Part shown: in pieces, positions 1-10,913 of the stretch
Position numbering within the stretch: the first letter of the stretch is position 1
Layout of the letters: each line of letters begins with the position of its first letter
From: Amoebidium appalachense
Lineage: Eukaryota; Ichthyosporea
Assembly (NCBI GenBank): GCA_963693365.1
Contig: CAVNZM010000017.1
Location: forward strand, 5,766,001-5,830,000
DNA: 64,000 bases
Direction of reading: 5' to 3'
The notes under the pieces: generated by a model
Databases searched by the model: none
What the model was told of the DNA's origin: nothing
What the model saw: the letters and a program-made list of their open reading frames with translations, nothing else
Translations under genes and position numbers: made by a program

Positions 1-201
1 CCAGGGGGGGGGGGGGGGGGGGGGGGAGGGGGGAGGTTCTTAGGGGTGTATGTGTGTGTGTGTTTGGGGGGGGGGGGGGGGGGGGGGGAGGGGGGGGAGG
101 GGGGGGGGGGAGGGTTTAGGGATGGTGATGGGAGTGGTGTGTGCTTGTGTGTAGGTGTGTGCGCGTGTGTGAAAGGGTGGGGGAGGCGAGAGAGGGGCGG
201 G

Positions 202-242
<41 letters not shown>

Positions 243-405
243 TTTTAAGATTAGAACATGCTACCAAGATATTTACAACACACAGTGAAGAGAACTGAGC
301 AGTACTTACAATGCCACTTCATACGAACAGGCAAACAGGTTATGAAACGAACCAACAATCAGTCATGTGTTTTTATGTTAAAATTTTTTTTTTTTTTCTT
401 TTTTT

Positions 406-477
<72 letters not shown>

Positions 478-712
478 ACGGAGATAGGATAGACACCCAG
501 GTACGTTACACACGCACGTAAACCAAAGCACACTCACAGATCGGTAATTCTACTATGCTAGTCACAGACACACACACACAACATAAATCTCCCATACAAA
601 TTTACATCTCATAACCCATTCACAATCGCTCTTCAATCTCTGGGTGGTGCCAGGATTCATCATTTGTGGAAGAGATGGTTTTCTAAGTGAATTTCTTCTG
701 GAAAGATGATAT

Positions 713-755
713 ACCCCCATGGGAGCGAAGCGATTATAGGGGGTCGACGAAGTCG
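713..755. other. Two adjacent GAA-loop mini-hairpins inside a C5/G5 stem
   Basis: GCGAAGC lies at 725-731 and CGACGAAGTCG at 745-755. The first hairpin is framed by CCCCC (714-718) and GGGGG (739-743), which can pair. GCGAAGC is known as an exceptionally stable DNA mini-hairpin. No function can be read from the sequence. Confidence 0.5.
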
Positions 756-1182
756 GGGGGTCACACTATCACCTAAAACTCCAAAATCACCATCCAAGGA
801 CCTATACCGTAGAGAAGGATTAGATAAGAGAGAGGAGAGAATTATCGTGCCCGACCAGACTATACCTTAAGTGGCAGAAATAGTCTTCTAGGACAAAAGC
901 AACGCGGAAAAGATGGTTTTTCTAGAAAACACTAAATGTGGGAGATATATTTTTCTTCCCGTTAAATACCAACAAGGCTTTACCAAACTCTCAATGCAAA
1001 AATGCTTGCCAAGTAGGGTTTGAAAACAGGAAAAGGAGTGGTTTTGGTAAGAACAAGGCGTGTTGGCGGTAGGGTGCCTGCGTGTGTTGGGGGAGGAAGG
1101 GGGGGGGGGGAAGGGGGGGAGAGGGAGGGGGCATACCTCCGTATTTAGCCATCTCCAGACCCCAATGCACGGCACCCATGAA

Positions 1183-1348
<166 letters not shown>

Positions 1349-1432
1349 CCGTGTATGTGTGTATGTGTGTGTGTGTATGTGTGAGGGGCAGGGGGAGAAT
1401 GGGGTGGGGGGAGGGGAGGGAATCAGCAACCA

Positions 1433-1481
1433 AAACAAATTAGTGAACCTGCAAGCTAAACAAATTAGTGAACCTGCAAGC
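1433..1481. repeat. 25-bp direct repeat, two copies
   Basis: A unit containing acaaattagtgaacctgcaa occurs twice in tandem with a 25-bp period, just after the long (GT)n array. It looks like a simple local duplication. Confidence 0.8.
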
Positions 1482-1569
1482 ACAAATATTCCCTGTCTAT
1501 GTTGGATCTGAAACACACGACAGCACCTGTGTACAGTAACGTGACAGGTACGCAAATATACCCCTCCGT

Positions 1570-1636
<67 letters not shown>

Positions 1637-2120
1637 GTTGGTGGTGAGGGTACTGGCGGGGTGGAGGGTGGGGAGGCTTTTTTCGTGCACCTACCACTCG
1701 AAGGCAGAAAAGAAAAAGGTTTCAAGATATGAAAACCACAGAGCAATCTTGAGCTTGGAGGCACACCCAGAAAAAGAGGGAGGAATGGAGGGAGACGGGA
1801 GCGAGGCGAGGGAGGAGGTGAGGGAGGGAGGGAGGGTGTCACAGAGAGAATTGGCAAGAAGAGAGGTTTTGAATGTAATGCACTATACAAGGAATAACTC
1901 GTGCCACCAAAAAACTGAAAGAGAAACCCGTGGGTGCGTGGGTGGGGATGGTGCTGGGTGGGTGGGGGGGGGGGGGGGGGGGGGGGGGGGGGTAGGGGGG
2001 GTTAGAAAGTGTTATAGTATACGAAGTACCCAATCACAACAGACAACACAAGGCAGAGTGAAAAACCACATGAAAGAGTGTGCACATTAACATGAGCCAT
2101 CCTCAGAAGAATGGGGGGAA

Positions 2121-2167
<47 letters not shown>

Positions 2168-2218
2168 GGGGGGGGGAAGATCCTTTTTTTTTTTTTTTTT
2201 TTTTTCCCGGGGGGAGAA

Positions 2219-2258
<40 letters not shown>

Positions 2259-2449
2259 ATATACCCTAAGATAGAGGCCGAGTAGTTAAGGTGAGCCTGC
2301 TTGAACATATCCACATAGAAGGGGGGCACCATGTTGTTGTAAAGAATGTAGGTCCCCGCCCAAAAAGGGATGGTCCCTGTATTTAAGAGCCAATCACAAT
2401 GGAGGATTGAGCTTGAAAGGTGCAGACGTTTCAAAGACAACAAGACCCC

Positions 2450-2498
<49 letters not shown>

Positions 2499-2800
2499 TT
2501 TTTTTTTTTGTTTTTTAACCCGGGGTTTGCACAAAATAGCGCGGTTCTGATGCATGCATGCGCATTCAATGTGATCGTATCAAAGATAATGATGTGTGAG
2601 CGCATACGTGGGTGTGTATGTGTGTGGGGGGGGGGGGGGAGGGGGGCTTTGGGTGTGTGTGTATGCGTGTGTGCGTGGGTGACCGTGCGTGTGTTTATGA
2701 TATCGCCCTAATGCAAATTTCACATTCATAGATGCATAAAAGCATGGTTTGTACTTGGCACAAAGATCATGAGCACATTTAATACATCCTGTCATTGCTG

Positions 2801-2853
<53 letters not shown>

Positions 2854-3221
2854 TGTATCCGCATCTGTGTTTCCGTGTGTGTGTCCGCGGGTGTCTCTTA
2901 GCTGAACGTGCGTTTGCATGTGTGTATGTGTGTGTGCACTCTCACCAACGTGTACAGAGAATCACCCCACCACCAACTTCCTTCCTTACCCCCCCCCCCC
3001 CCCCCCCCCCACACACACACCCTCCCCCCCCCCCCCCCCCCCCCCCCCCCAAACACACACACACACAAACACCCCTACCCCCCTCCATCCCATCCACCAA
3101 GCTTCATTTCTCTCACTGCCAAAAACATCACACATCCATAACCTCAACAAAAACATTCCTTTCACAAGACCATTCGGGGACATTCGCAACTGTCTTCTAA
3201 ACGTAATCCGAACAATAACAC

Positions 3222-3353
3222 AAATCACGCAAACATTTTTACCCACCCGAAAATCCCAAGACAAAAGCCGATGCTAGTGTATCCTAAATGCCATTGGAGT
3301 CGAGCGACAACATAAATCACGCAAACATTTTTACCCACCCGAAAATCCCAAGA
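3222..3353. repeat. 40-bp direct repeat spaced by 92 bp
   Basis: Positions 3222-3261 and 3314-3353 carry the same 40 bases, beginning aaatcacgcaaac and ending cccaaga. The sequence after each copy is loosely similar (caaaagccgatg versus tcagagcagatg), which suggests an older tandem duplication of about 92 bp. No coding frame is involved. Confidence 0.75.
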
Positions 3354-3446
3354 TCAGAGCAGATGGCGGTGCAGCAAACAGATTGAAGCTCAGTTTCGGG
3401 GGAGCAGCTTTGGCTGCTGTCGAAGCAGCGGTTTGGGTCTGTGTGC

Positions 3447-3485
<39 letters not shown>

Positions 3486-3756
3486 AAGGAAGGAAGAGGG
3501 CGGCCAAGGGGAGGGGAGGGGGGTGGGGGAGGGGTCAGTGTTTGAGGTATCACAAGACGAACACAAACCCAGACTAAAGCCGACAAGAGCATGTTCCAAA
3601 AGGGGCAAAGGGGGACGGGGTTAGGGGGGGGGTGGAGGGGGGGAGCCGGGGAAGGGACAGTGAGGGAGGAGGTAGAGAAAAAGGGCGAGAGGCAAACTCC
3701 TTGGGAGTCAGAAGGATAGAGGGAGTGTGGTGGGGAAGGAGGAGGAGAACCGGGGG

Positions 3757-3790
<34 letters not shown>

Positions 3791-4098
3791 CGGATAATGG
3801 TGGTGGTTGCGTGTTTGTTGAGTTAAGAGAGTGGAAAACCAGCGGCATCGGGAGAGGGGGGGGGGGGGGGATGGAGGGGATGGAGGGGGGGGGAGGGGGG
3901 GGGGGGGGGGGGGAGGGTCTTAAGTATTGAGTACGGGCATATCCGGAAAGATTTGTCTTGTGACTTCAGTTTTATTAGGTGCAAGTGCATATAGAATCAG
4001 GGTTTCCCCCCCCGGCCCCCCCCCCCCCCCCCCCCCTCTTTTTTTTTTTTTTTTTTCCTCGGGGTGGTGGTGGTGGTGGTGGTGGGTCAGAGAGGGAA

Positions 4099-4133
<35 letters not shown>

Positions 4134-4707
4134 ATTTAGAATGTGCTACAGAGAACCAACTACACAAGCACGACGGGGGAGACACTGTAGAAGTTGCAGA
4201 TCACAAACAAGAGTATGCATCAGAAGCAGAGCCCATCCTCCGGGGGGAAGGGGGGGGGGGGGGGGGGGGGGGGGGGGCGCATTCCATCGACGGGGGGAGG
4301 GAAGAAGGAGGGAGGGAGGGGGGGGGGGGGGGGGAGGGGGGGGGGGAGGAAAGAAGGTGGAGGGAGGGAATGATGTTGCTAAGACAAAAGAGAGAAGGGC
4401 GGAGGGTTAGACAGTGAACGGGAATATTTGTTGGAACAATCACGTAGCCTGCAGTCAAAGGGAAGGGACGCGAGAAGAGACAAGAAAAATAGAAAAAGAA
4501 GCAAAGGGATGAGAACCTAAAGAAAGAGTGAGCAACGAAGTTGCCCGTGAGGGAAGAATGGAGAGATTATAGTTTATTTATGTATGTGTCAATGCCTGGA
4601 TGAGTGGGTGGGTGTGTGTGCCACGGTTTGGGGGCGGCGGGGGGGGGGGGGGGGGGGGGAAGGGGGGGCCAGAGAGGGAAGATGCAGATATAAAGGGGGA
4701 GGGGCAG

Positions 4708-4738
<31 letters not shown>

Positions 4739-4894
4739 AGGCAGAGAGGGAGAGGTGGAGGGGGAGAGAGAGAGAGAGGGGGGGGGGGGGGGGGGGGGGG
4801 AGAGGGGGGGGGGGAGAGGGAGGGAGAGGGAGAGAGGGAGAGGGAGGGAGAGCGGGAGAGTGAGAGAGAGGGAGAGGGCGAGGGAGGGAGAGAG

Positions 4895-4940
<46 letters not shown>

Positions 4941-5131
4941 AGAGAGAGAGAGAGAGAGAGAAAGAGGGAGAGAGTGAGTGAGGCAGACAGATAGAGAGGG
5001 AGAGAGAGAGGGGGAAAGAGAGAGGGGGGGGGGGGGGGGGAGAGAGAGAGAGAGACACACACACAGAGAGAGAGAGGAGAGGGAGAGTGTGTGTGTGTGT
5101 GAGAGAAACACGGAAAGACAGAGAGAGAGAC

Positions 5132-5372
5132 AGAGGAGGGGGGGAAAGAGGGAGAGGGAAAGGGAGAGGGAGAGGGAGAGGGAGAGGGAGAGAGAGGGAG
5201 AGGGAAGGAGGAAGGGAGAGGGGAAGGGAGAGAAAGAGGGAGAGAGAGAGAGGGAGGAAGAGAGAGGGGGAAGAGGGAGAGGGAGAAGGGAGAGGGGAGA
5301 GAGAGGGGGGGGGGGGGGGGGAGGGGAAGAGGGAGAGAGAGAGGGGGGGAGAGAGAGGGAGGGAGAGGGGGG

Positions 5373-5431
<59 letters not shown>

Positions 5432-5492
5432 AGGGAGGGAGGGGGAGAGAGAGAGAGAGAGAGAGAGGGAGGGAGGGAGGGAGGGAGGGAGG

Positions 5493-5540
<48 letters not shown>

Positions 5541-5556
5541 GGGGGGGGGGGGGGAA
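5132..5556 (+). repeat. 425-nt uninterrupted homopurine tract
   Basis: Every base from 5132 to 5556 on the + strand is A or G, with C at 5131 and T at 5557. The tract mixes (GA)n, (GGGA)n and poly-G, with mirror-symmetric stretches such as (GA)n-(GGGA)n-(GA)n. Such tracts can form triplex (H-DNA). The 414- and 453-residue minus-strand frames across it are Ser-Leu-Pro artefacts. Confidence 0.9.
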
Positions 5557-5629
5557 TATTTCAAAGAGGAGGGGGAGGGGGGAGGGGGCGGGCCGTGAGG
5601 GCGGGGAGGGGCGAGGGGCGGAGGTGGGG

Positions 5630-5690
<61 letters not shown>

Positions 5691-5738
5691 TGGGCGGGGA
5701 GGGGGGCGGGGGGGGGGAGGGGGGGGGGGGGGGGGGGG

Positions 5739-5774
<36 letters not shown>

Positions 5775-6282
5775 CGCTGTATGCCTCACAGCTCCAATTG
5801 TCCCATTCCATGTCCTTGCTCTCACAGCAGACGCTACTGAGGTGCGAGTTGAAAAAAGAAGTGGTAGGCGGGCATTGACGGGCCTGCTAAACAGCACGCG
5901 CGTGCGTGGAAGCATGCTGTTTAGGCGTGGAACTAGCATTGCGCCTTATATGAAGATGCAATCGTATCAAACAGGTTATAAGCCGAGGGGTGGAAAAGGG
6001 TGGAAGAGAGCCTCCACGGTAAGTGATCACAGCGCTGGACGGTGCCACGGCCCACGGGTTCGCCTGGAACTTCGCATATGCATAGGGGGGTTTACGCTGT
6101 TTACTCGAGGCAAAGAGAACCAGTCTCAGGTATGGGGGGGGGGGGTTTTGCTCGGAATATCCCCTCAGCGGTATATCATGATCACGTACATAGATGTCGG
6201 GTGGTGACTATATATCAGGGTTTACTTTCTCTACGAGACACCATAAAGACTACAAGGAGAAATCAATTAGTTGGGGTTCCCC

Positions 6283-6283
<1 letters not shown>

Positions 6284-6322
<39 letters not shown>

Positions 6323-6354
6323 GGGCTCCCCTCGGGACACTCGGTATCAGCTGG

Positions 6355-6421
<67 letters not shown>

Positions 6422-8333
6422 TGCGCTATAATTTTGTAGTGATGTGTTTCTCAAGCCAATCAATACATCTAATAAACAGGTCGTAGTTACGCGTGTTTAG
6501 TATAAAATCAAGGATGTTGTAATTTACAGGTAGGCTATCTTTCTGGGTGTCTGTTGTGAATGTGACGTGTGTGTGTTGCGGTATTATGTGGTCTATCAAA
6601 CTACATTTGGCGATACATGACCGGTTAAACTGGTGTGTGTGTGTGTTGTTTGGGCATGCAAATGATGCCACCTTATACTTATTAGATCTCCACTGTATAG
6701 CACGTGTACAGTAAAAGCGTGGTAATTGATCAATAATACCATCAGCTAGAGAAAGACCAGTTCTACAGGAAGGTAATATGTATTTAGGTGTTATACACTT
6801 GCGAGTGCCATATTTGGCAATATGGTTGAGGCGGTCAGTATATATAAAACGAGACATAAGGCTTAGTTTTTCAAGGTGTATGCTTTCATCGGGTCTAGTG
6901 TCGTGTGGTATCTTTTTCCATTTGTTATATTGCGTGATTATCTTGTGATTGTGTACATGTTTAATAAGTAAGTGGCAGTCCAAAGTCACACACACACTAT
7001 TGCGGGGTTTATTTGTATTTGTGCCCAGGGGAGAAGGGGAGAGAGAGGGGAGGAAAGAGGGGAGAGGTGAGGAGGGGACAGGTCGGATAGAGAAGAGAGG
7101 GTGGGAGGGCAAATACTTCTTTAAGCGGCTTATGTGCTTATTGAATTTCAGCGCGAGATAGGATACTCTAGCAGCTATTGGGACCAGACCATATATCGAG
7201 AGCGTTACAGGCCCAGGTTTACAACAGTTGTTAGATAGAAAGGAGGCAACTTCTGCTTCAAGGAAATTTGCCAAGGGTTTAAGCGCTCTAGTTCTCTCTT
7301 TCTTGATCCAAGCGGCGAGAAGGGGTAAACCATATTCACATGCCGGGAAGACAAAAGTGCGAATAAATGTAAGTCTAATAGAAGGATGGAGGGGTGTGTC
7401 TTTAAAAATATTAGCCGAGAAGAAAGCTAACCGCTTACGAGCCAACTCTACCCTCTTTTCGACCATATGGGGAAACATAACACCAACAGAATCAACCGGA
7501 ACACCAAGATATTTGTATTCTGGAACTATAGGTACAGGTTTAGATGATAATGTAAATGTGTGTAAATTGTTAGCTATATCAGGTACAAGAACACCACATT
7601 TGTCTATGTTAAGGATCATAAGGTTTGCCTTGCACCACTCTGACACTACATCGAACAATCTTTGCAGGCGTCTAGGGGTACGGGCAAGGAGGGACAGATC
7701 ATCAGCATAGAGAAGTGCAGGCGGAAAGTTATTAATAGGGTCATCGTTTTCGGCGTAAATCTTGACAGCCAAATCATCTATAAATAGGTTAAACAAAAAG
7801 GGGCTAAGCAATGAACCCTGCAAGAGACCTCTAGTACGAGCAAAACCATATGAAAGATGCCCATTAACCACAGCTCTACCATAGGTTTGAGACAAGAGTG
7901 CTTCTAACAGAACACCAATGCAGTGTGGTACACCCCGTGCAGCAAGCTTTTCCCATAGGAGACCAGGGGAGACAGAATCGTAAGCAGTTTTCCAATCAAT
8001 AAAGCCAACATATTGTGCACCAACTTGCATAGAATCGTGCAGTGCCATTATTTGAACATAACATGAATTGTTTTTACGAAAAGCGGATTGGCATGGGTGT
8101 ATGTGAAGAATAGATTGAAACCTAGGGTGATGTGCAAATAACCTAAGTAAGCAAGCTTCAAAGAATCTACGAACAACCTGGGTTAGTGTAATGGGGCGAA
8201 AGGATGATATGGGGCGAAAGGATGATATGGGGCGAAAGGATGATATGGGGGCGAAAGGATGATATGGGCGAAAGGATGATATGGGGCGAAAGGATGATAT
8301 GGGGCGAAAGGATGATATGGGCGAAAGGATGAT
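6284..8333 (-). mobile_element. 5'-truncated non-LTR retrotransposon (LINE)
   Basis: The minus strand carries a reverse-transcriptase frame followed by a short 3' region, a (CA)n stretch (complement of 6354-6418) and a run of about 35 A (complement of 6284-6318), which I read as the poly(A) tail. No endonuclease or ORF1 is present, so the 5' part is missing. This fits the usual 5' truncation of LINEs. At the 5' edge the element merges into an 18-bp minisatellite (8191-8333). The RT frame has no internal stop, so the insertion looks fairly young. The clade cannot be assigned without a tree. Confidence 0.85.
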
Positions 8334-8339
8334 ATGCAT
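6426..8339 (-). CDS. LINE reverse transcriptase, N-terminally truncated
   Basis: The enzyme would copy LINE RNA into DNA at a nicked target. The frame shows the RT motifs in order: the FRPITLTQVV start of the fingers, QSAFRKNNS, palm motif A (FIDWKTAYDSV), motif B (GLLQGSLLSPFLFNLFIDDL), the catalytic YADD box (ALLYADDLSLLA), motif D (LNIDKCGVLV) and motif E (YKYLGVPV). A thumb and C-terminal region follow to the TAG at 6426-6428. The first 50 or so residues are translated minisatellite (repeats of SSFRPI and frame variants), so the true protein start is lost. There is no upstream apurinic endonuclease domain. It is probably not autonomous. Certain as an RT, uncertain as an expressed protein. 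Confidence 0.85.
   Translation of the reverse strand: MHIILSPISSFRPISSFRPISSFRPYHPFAPISSFRPISSFRPISSFRPITLTQVVRRFFEACLLRLFAHHPRFQSILHIHPCQSAFRKNNSCYVQIMALHDSMQVGAQYVGFIDWKTAYDSVSPGLLWEKLAARGVPHCIGVLLEALLSQTYGRAVVNGHLSYGFARTRGLLQGSLLSPFLFNLFIDDLAVKIYAENDDPINNFPPALLYADDLSLLARTPRRLQRLFDVVSEWCKANLMILNIDKCGVLVPDIANNLHTFTLSSKPVPIVPEYKYLGVPVDSVGVMFPHMVEKRVELARKRLAFFSANIFKDTPLHPSIRLTFIRTFVFPACEYGLPLLAAWIKKERTRALKPLANFLEAEVASFLSNNCCKPGPVTLSIYGLVPIAARVSYLALKFNKHISRLKKYLPSHPLFSIRPVPSSPLPSFLPSLSPSPLGTNTNKPRNSVCVTLDCHLLIKHVHNHKIITQYNKWKKIPHDTRPDESIHLEKLSLMSRFIYTDRLNHIAKYGTRKCITPKYILPSCRTGLSLADGIIDQLPRFYCTRAIQWRSNKYKVASFACPNNTHTHQFNRSCIAKCSLIDHIIPQHTHVTFTTDTQKDSLPVNYNILDFILNTRNYDLFIRCIDWLEKHITTKL
8191..8333 (-). 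repeat. 18-bp minisatellite, 8 units, at the LINE 5' edge
   Basis: Eight head-to-tail units of atggggcgaaaggatgat (+ strand) vary between 17, 18 and 19 bp because the G run is 3, 4 or 5 long. On the minus strand the unit encodes SSFRPI, the same hexapeptide that begins the LINE RT core (FRPITL). The array therefore looks like an expansion of the LINE's own sequence rather than unrelated DNA. Confidence 0.9.
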
Positions 8340-9125
8340 AGTGAAGCGGCGACAACAAGGTGACGATTGGCCAAAGTGTTAAAAATTTGCCCCTGCTCTT
8401 AAATAACCATAAATGTACAACAATAATCCTGTGGACGAATCATTATAGCTGCATCAGGAAGCGTGTAAATTCTTCACTGATTCCTACAGCTGCGGTGCTT
8501 AGACAGGCGTTGGCAGACTGGCAGGCCGGAACCAAAACAGATTTTTCCGATTAGGCTCTAAAGGTCCTGCTTTCTGCATTGTTTCATATATTAGCATGCA
8601 AAAAAGGCAAATAGTATGTTGTGTGATTGAATAAGAATCCGACTTAGGTTGTTTGAAAGTTTGCCTTTGCGAACCTTGGTCGAGCTTGGACCGTCTAAAT
8701 GGAATGTGGTAAAAAATAATCGATCGAGAAATGACCTTTTTTGGTCGAGATGCAAACATTATGATTGGCTCTAATTCATTTAGCTGATCTCCTAAACACC
8801 AACTTGTTAAGGACTTGTTCGTACTTAGGGGGGAATTTCCGTTCGAATTCGATTATCCACTTACGTAAGTTGCTCTTGAGTTCTGAAGAACAAATCCAAT
8901 TCACACACATTAATTCGAATTTGTACTGATATCAAGCATAAAAATCAAAAACAAGTTTTTTTATGGTTTAATGAAAATTTTTATGTCTCTATTTACATGT
9001 TTACAAGTCACAACTTTAAGAACCTCTCTCCTTTTTCGAATTCTTGGTAATCGACAAGAGACCCCACACGGAGCGATGGTGGGGGATTTATTGACTGAGC
9101 CACAGCGGCACAGCTGCCTACACTT
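8340..9125. other. Intergenic, nothing recognised
   Basis: This is ordinary mixed-composition DNA without long homopolymers, a clear ORF or RNA gene. Only short frames up to 86 codons occur, with no recognisable domain. TGATTGG (an inverted CCAAT) lies near 8762. Confidence 0.6.
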
Positions 9126-9329
9126 GTGGCCGGCGCCCTTGTCTGCCTAAATTCCCCCCACACCTACTCTCGTTATGGGCGGCTTTATTCTACTTCTCTC
9201 CCCCAGTATATCCGTTATAAAATGACCGTGTTAGATCACCTTATTAATGCTGCACAGTATGATATTGTGATACGGTGTCTTAACTTTCTCTCGGAGCTAC
9301 CAATGCTAGCTTCTGCTTATCCATAATCT
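9126..9329 (+). pseudogene. Relic 3' end of a second LINE
   Basis: The frame 9126-9326 ends with VLDHLINAAQYDIVIRCLNFLSE. This resembles the C-terminus of the LINE at 6426 (ILDFILNTRNYDLFIRCIDWLEK), which also stands shortly before its stop. It lies in the opposite orientation to that LINE and lacks all catalytic RT motifs. I read it as a decayed or heavily truncated relative. The match is by eye over about 25 residues, so an unrelated frame is not excluded. Confidence 0.5.
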
Positions 9330-10238
9330 ATACTAGGGTTGTTTTATTGCATACAGTGTACATAAGTCACTAGCTGCATTCGATTGGCTGCGCTGGAAAC
9401 GCAGTAGGCCGTCAAGTGAGGCTGGGCCACTGACGATGTCCGCAGCAATACAAAGTGCATAAACCCCAATATTTCAAGTGCTAAACTGCATAAAACTTTT
9501 TTTTATATATATAACAATTAACAAAGTTTATACGATGAACACATCTACTAAGAAAAGAAGCAACTAAGGCTCCATAGTAGCAAAAATTCTATGCATGCAA
9601 ATACTAAATTTTTATTATGTAAATATAAGCCTCTTCTTAAGTCTGTAATACGTTCAAAACTATTTGAGGTTTGTTATTGAGTTGTATATACGACAATACT
9701 GCAGATTTCCATTAGCGGTTCAACCCCAAACAAACGGGTATGGGGGGTGTAACGGTTAACTTGGCAACAGAAACTTTCGCGGCAAGTCACTCTACACTGA
9801 GGTGGTTGGAAACCGTACCCGAACTTGCCCATGAACACGTGCATTCTGAAGAACTAATATGGTGTGGGTATTAATATATATTTATACACACCCCTATTTC
9901 AAAAAGTTACTTCACATAACCGAAGCCACACATCAACACTTCCTCTTTTTCGCCAACCAAACCGGACAGCAAGCACTTGTGAAGAACGTACACGCCTATG
10001 TAGACCTTCTAACTTGAACCCAAAACGAAAGAGCGAGACGTTATCCAACGTGTTTTCACGTGCTCAGAGAAAACACTGAGCTGCCCAATCATTTTTATTA
10101 TTTCTCAAGAAAACCGTCGTTCTAGCAGGCAACAAGAGAGTCAACACCACACATCCTGTTTATAGATTTACGTATCGAACTAACTTATTTGTAAACGGCA
10201 CAGCACAGCTACTGCTTACCTTTCTCTCAAATGTAAAC
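9330..10238. other. Intergenic, upstream of the SH2 gene
   Basis: AT-moderate sequence with a short frame at 9864-10079 (71 codons, no domain seen). No TATA box or splice signals can be assigned with confidence. The promoter and 5' UTR of the SH2 gene probably lie in its last few hundred bases. Confidence 0.5.
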
Positions 10239-10826
10239 ATGAGAATCATCACTTACAACAACCAAGTGCAACAAACACTCACAAAACCCACAGAGGCTCA
10301 AACACCCAACCAAGATGCAGCAATACCCAGGCAGGACCACACAACACTATCTATCCCCACAAATAACATGAACCCAACGAACCCCAGAGCTGTTCCCCAA
10401 CACGTTTACCCATCCATTTCTCTGGTGCCGCGAAGTCCTGGTCTACATCAAGAGACCCCCACCTCCCCTTGTCTCACAGCAATACAAAATACCACCATTA
10501 ATTACACTGGTTTACCGATTGAGCGCGAAGATGCAGAGGACATTTTACGACAGGAGAACGCCGAGGGGTGCTTCCTTATAAGGAAGTCGACTACCATAAA
10601 AGGACAAGATGTTCTGTCCTTGCAGCATTGCGGCACGATCTATCACGTGCGGATACTGAAGACGAGCGAGGGTAAATGTTATCTGTCCGGGTGTGCACAA
10701 CGTACTTTCAACACAGTTCAGGAACTAGTGTCTGCGTTTATGAGCGAACCTTTTCGTGTGACCCAGACCAAGGCCGCCAACGTACACGTGAGGCTGAGGC
10801 GCCCATCCTTTGCTCACCTAACATAA
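10239..10826 (+). CDS. Small SH2-domain protein (195 aa)
   Basis: An SH2 domain, which binds phosphotyrosine peptides, spans about residues 89-175. The domain signature is visible: IEREDAE (helix A, Arg96), the phosphotyrosine pocket FLIRKS with Arg115, the beta-D pair YHVRI with His136, and the C-terminal half YLSGCAQRTFNTVQELVSAF. The Trp that usually opens the domain is replaced (NYTG). Residues 1-88 are low-complexity, rich in Thr, Pro, Asn and Gln, and contain PxxP-like stretches. There is no kinase or SH3 domain, so it resembles an adaptor. The start at 10239 is the first ATG of the frame, and an upstream exon cannot be excluded. SH2 domains are widespread in holozoans, in line with the rest of the window. 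The end of the frame lies inside a duplicated 51-bp segment. Confidence 0.8.
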   Translation: MRIITYNNQVQQTLTKPTEAQTPNQDAAIPRQDHTTLSIPTNNMNPTNPRAVPQHVYPSISLVPRSPGLHQETPTSPCLTAIQNTTINYTGLPIEREDAEDILRQENAEGCFLIRKSTTIKGQDVLSLQHCGTIYHVRILKTSEGKCYLSGCAQRTFNTVQELVSAFMSEPFRVTQTKAANVHVRLRRPSFAHLT

Positions 10827-10913
10827 TTTTTAAGGCTATTTTAACTTTTTATTTATATGTTAGCTCACCTAACATAATTTTTAAGGCTATTTTAATTTTA
10901 TATTTATATGTTA
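10812..10913 (+). repeat. 51-bp tandem duplication spanning the SH2 stop codon
   Basis: 10812-10862 and 10863-10913 are nearly identical (gctcacctaacataattttt start; a few differences in the T-rich part). The first copy contains the last sense codons and the TAA of the SH2 gene. The second copy repeats the stop context in the 3' UTR. Confidence 0.9.

Noticed and set aside
4567-5939. Minus-strand frames of 414 and 453 codons
   Set aside because: They translate (GA)n and poly-G as Ser-Leu-Pro polymers across low-complexity DNA.
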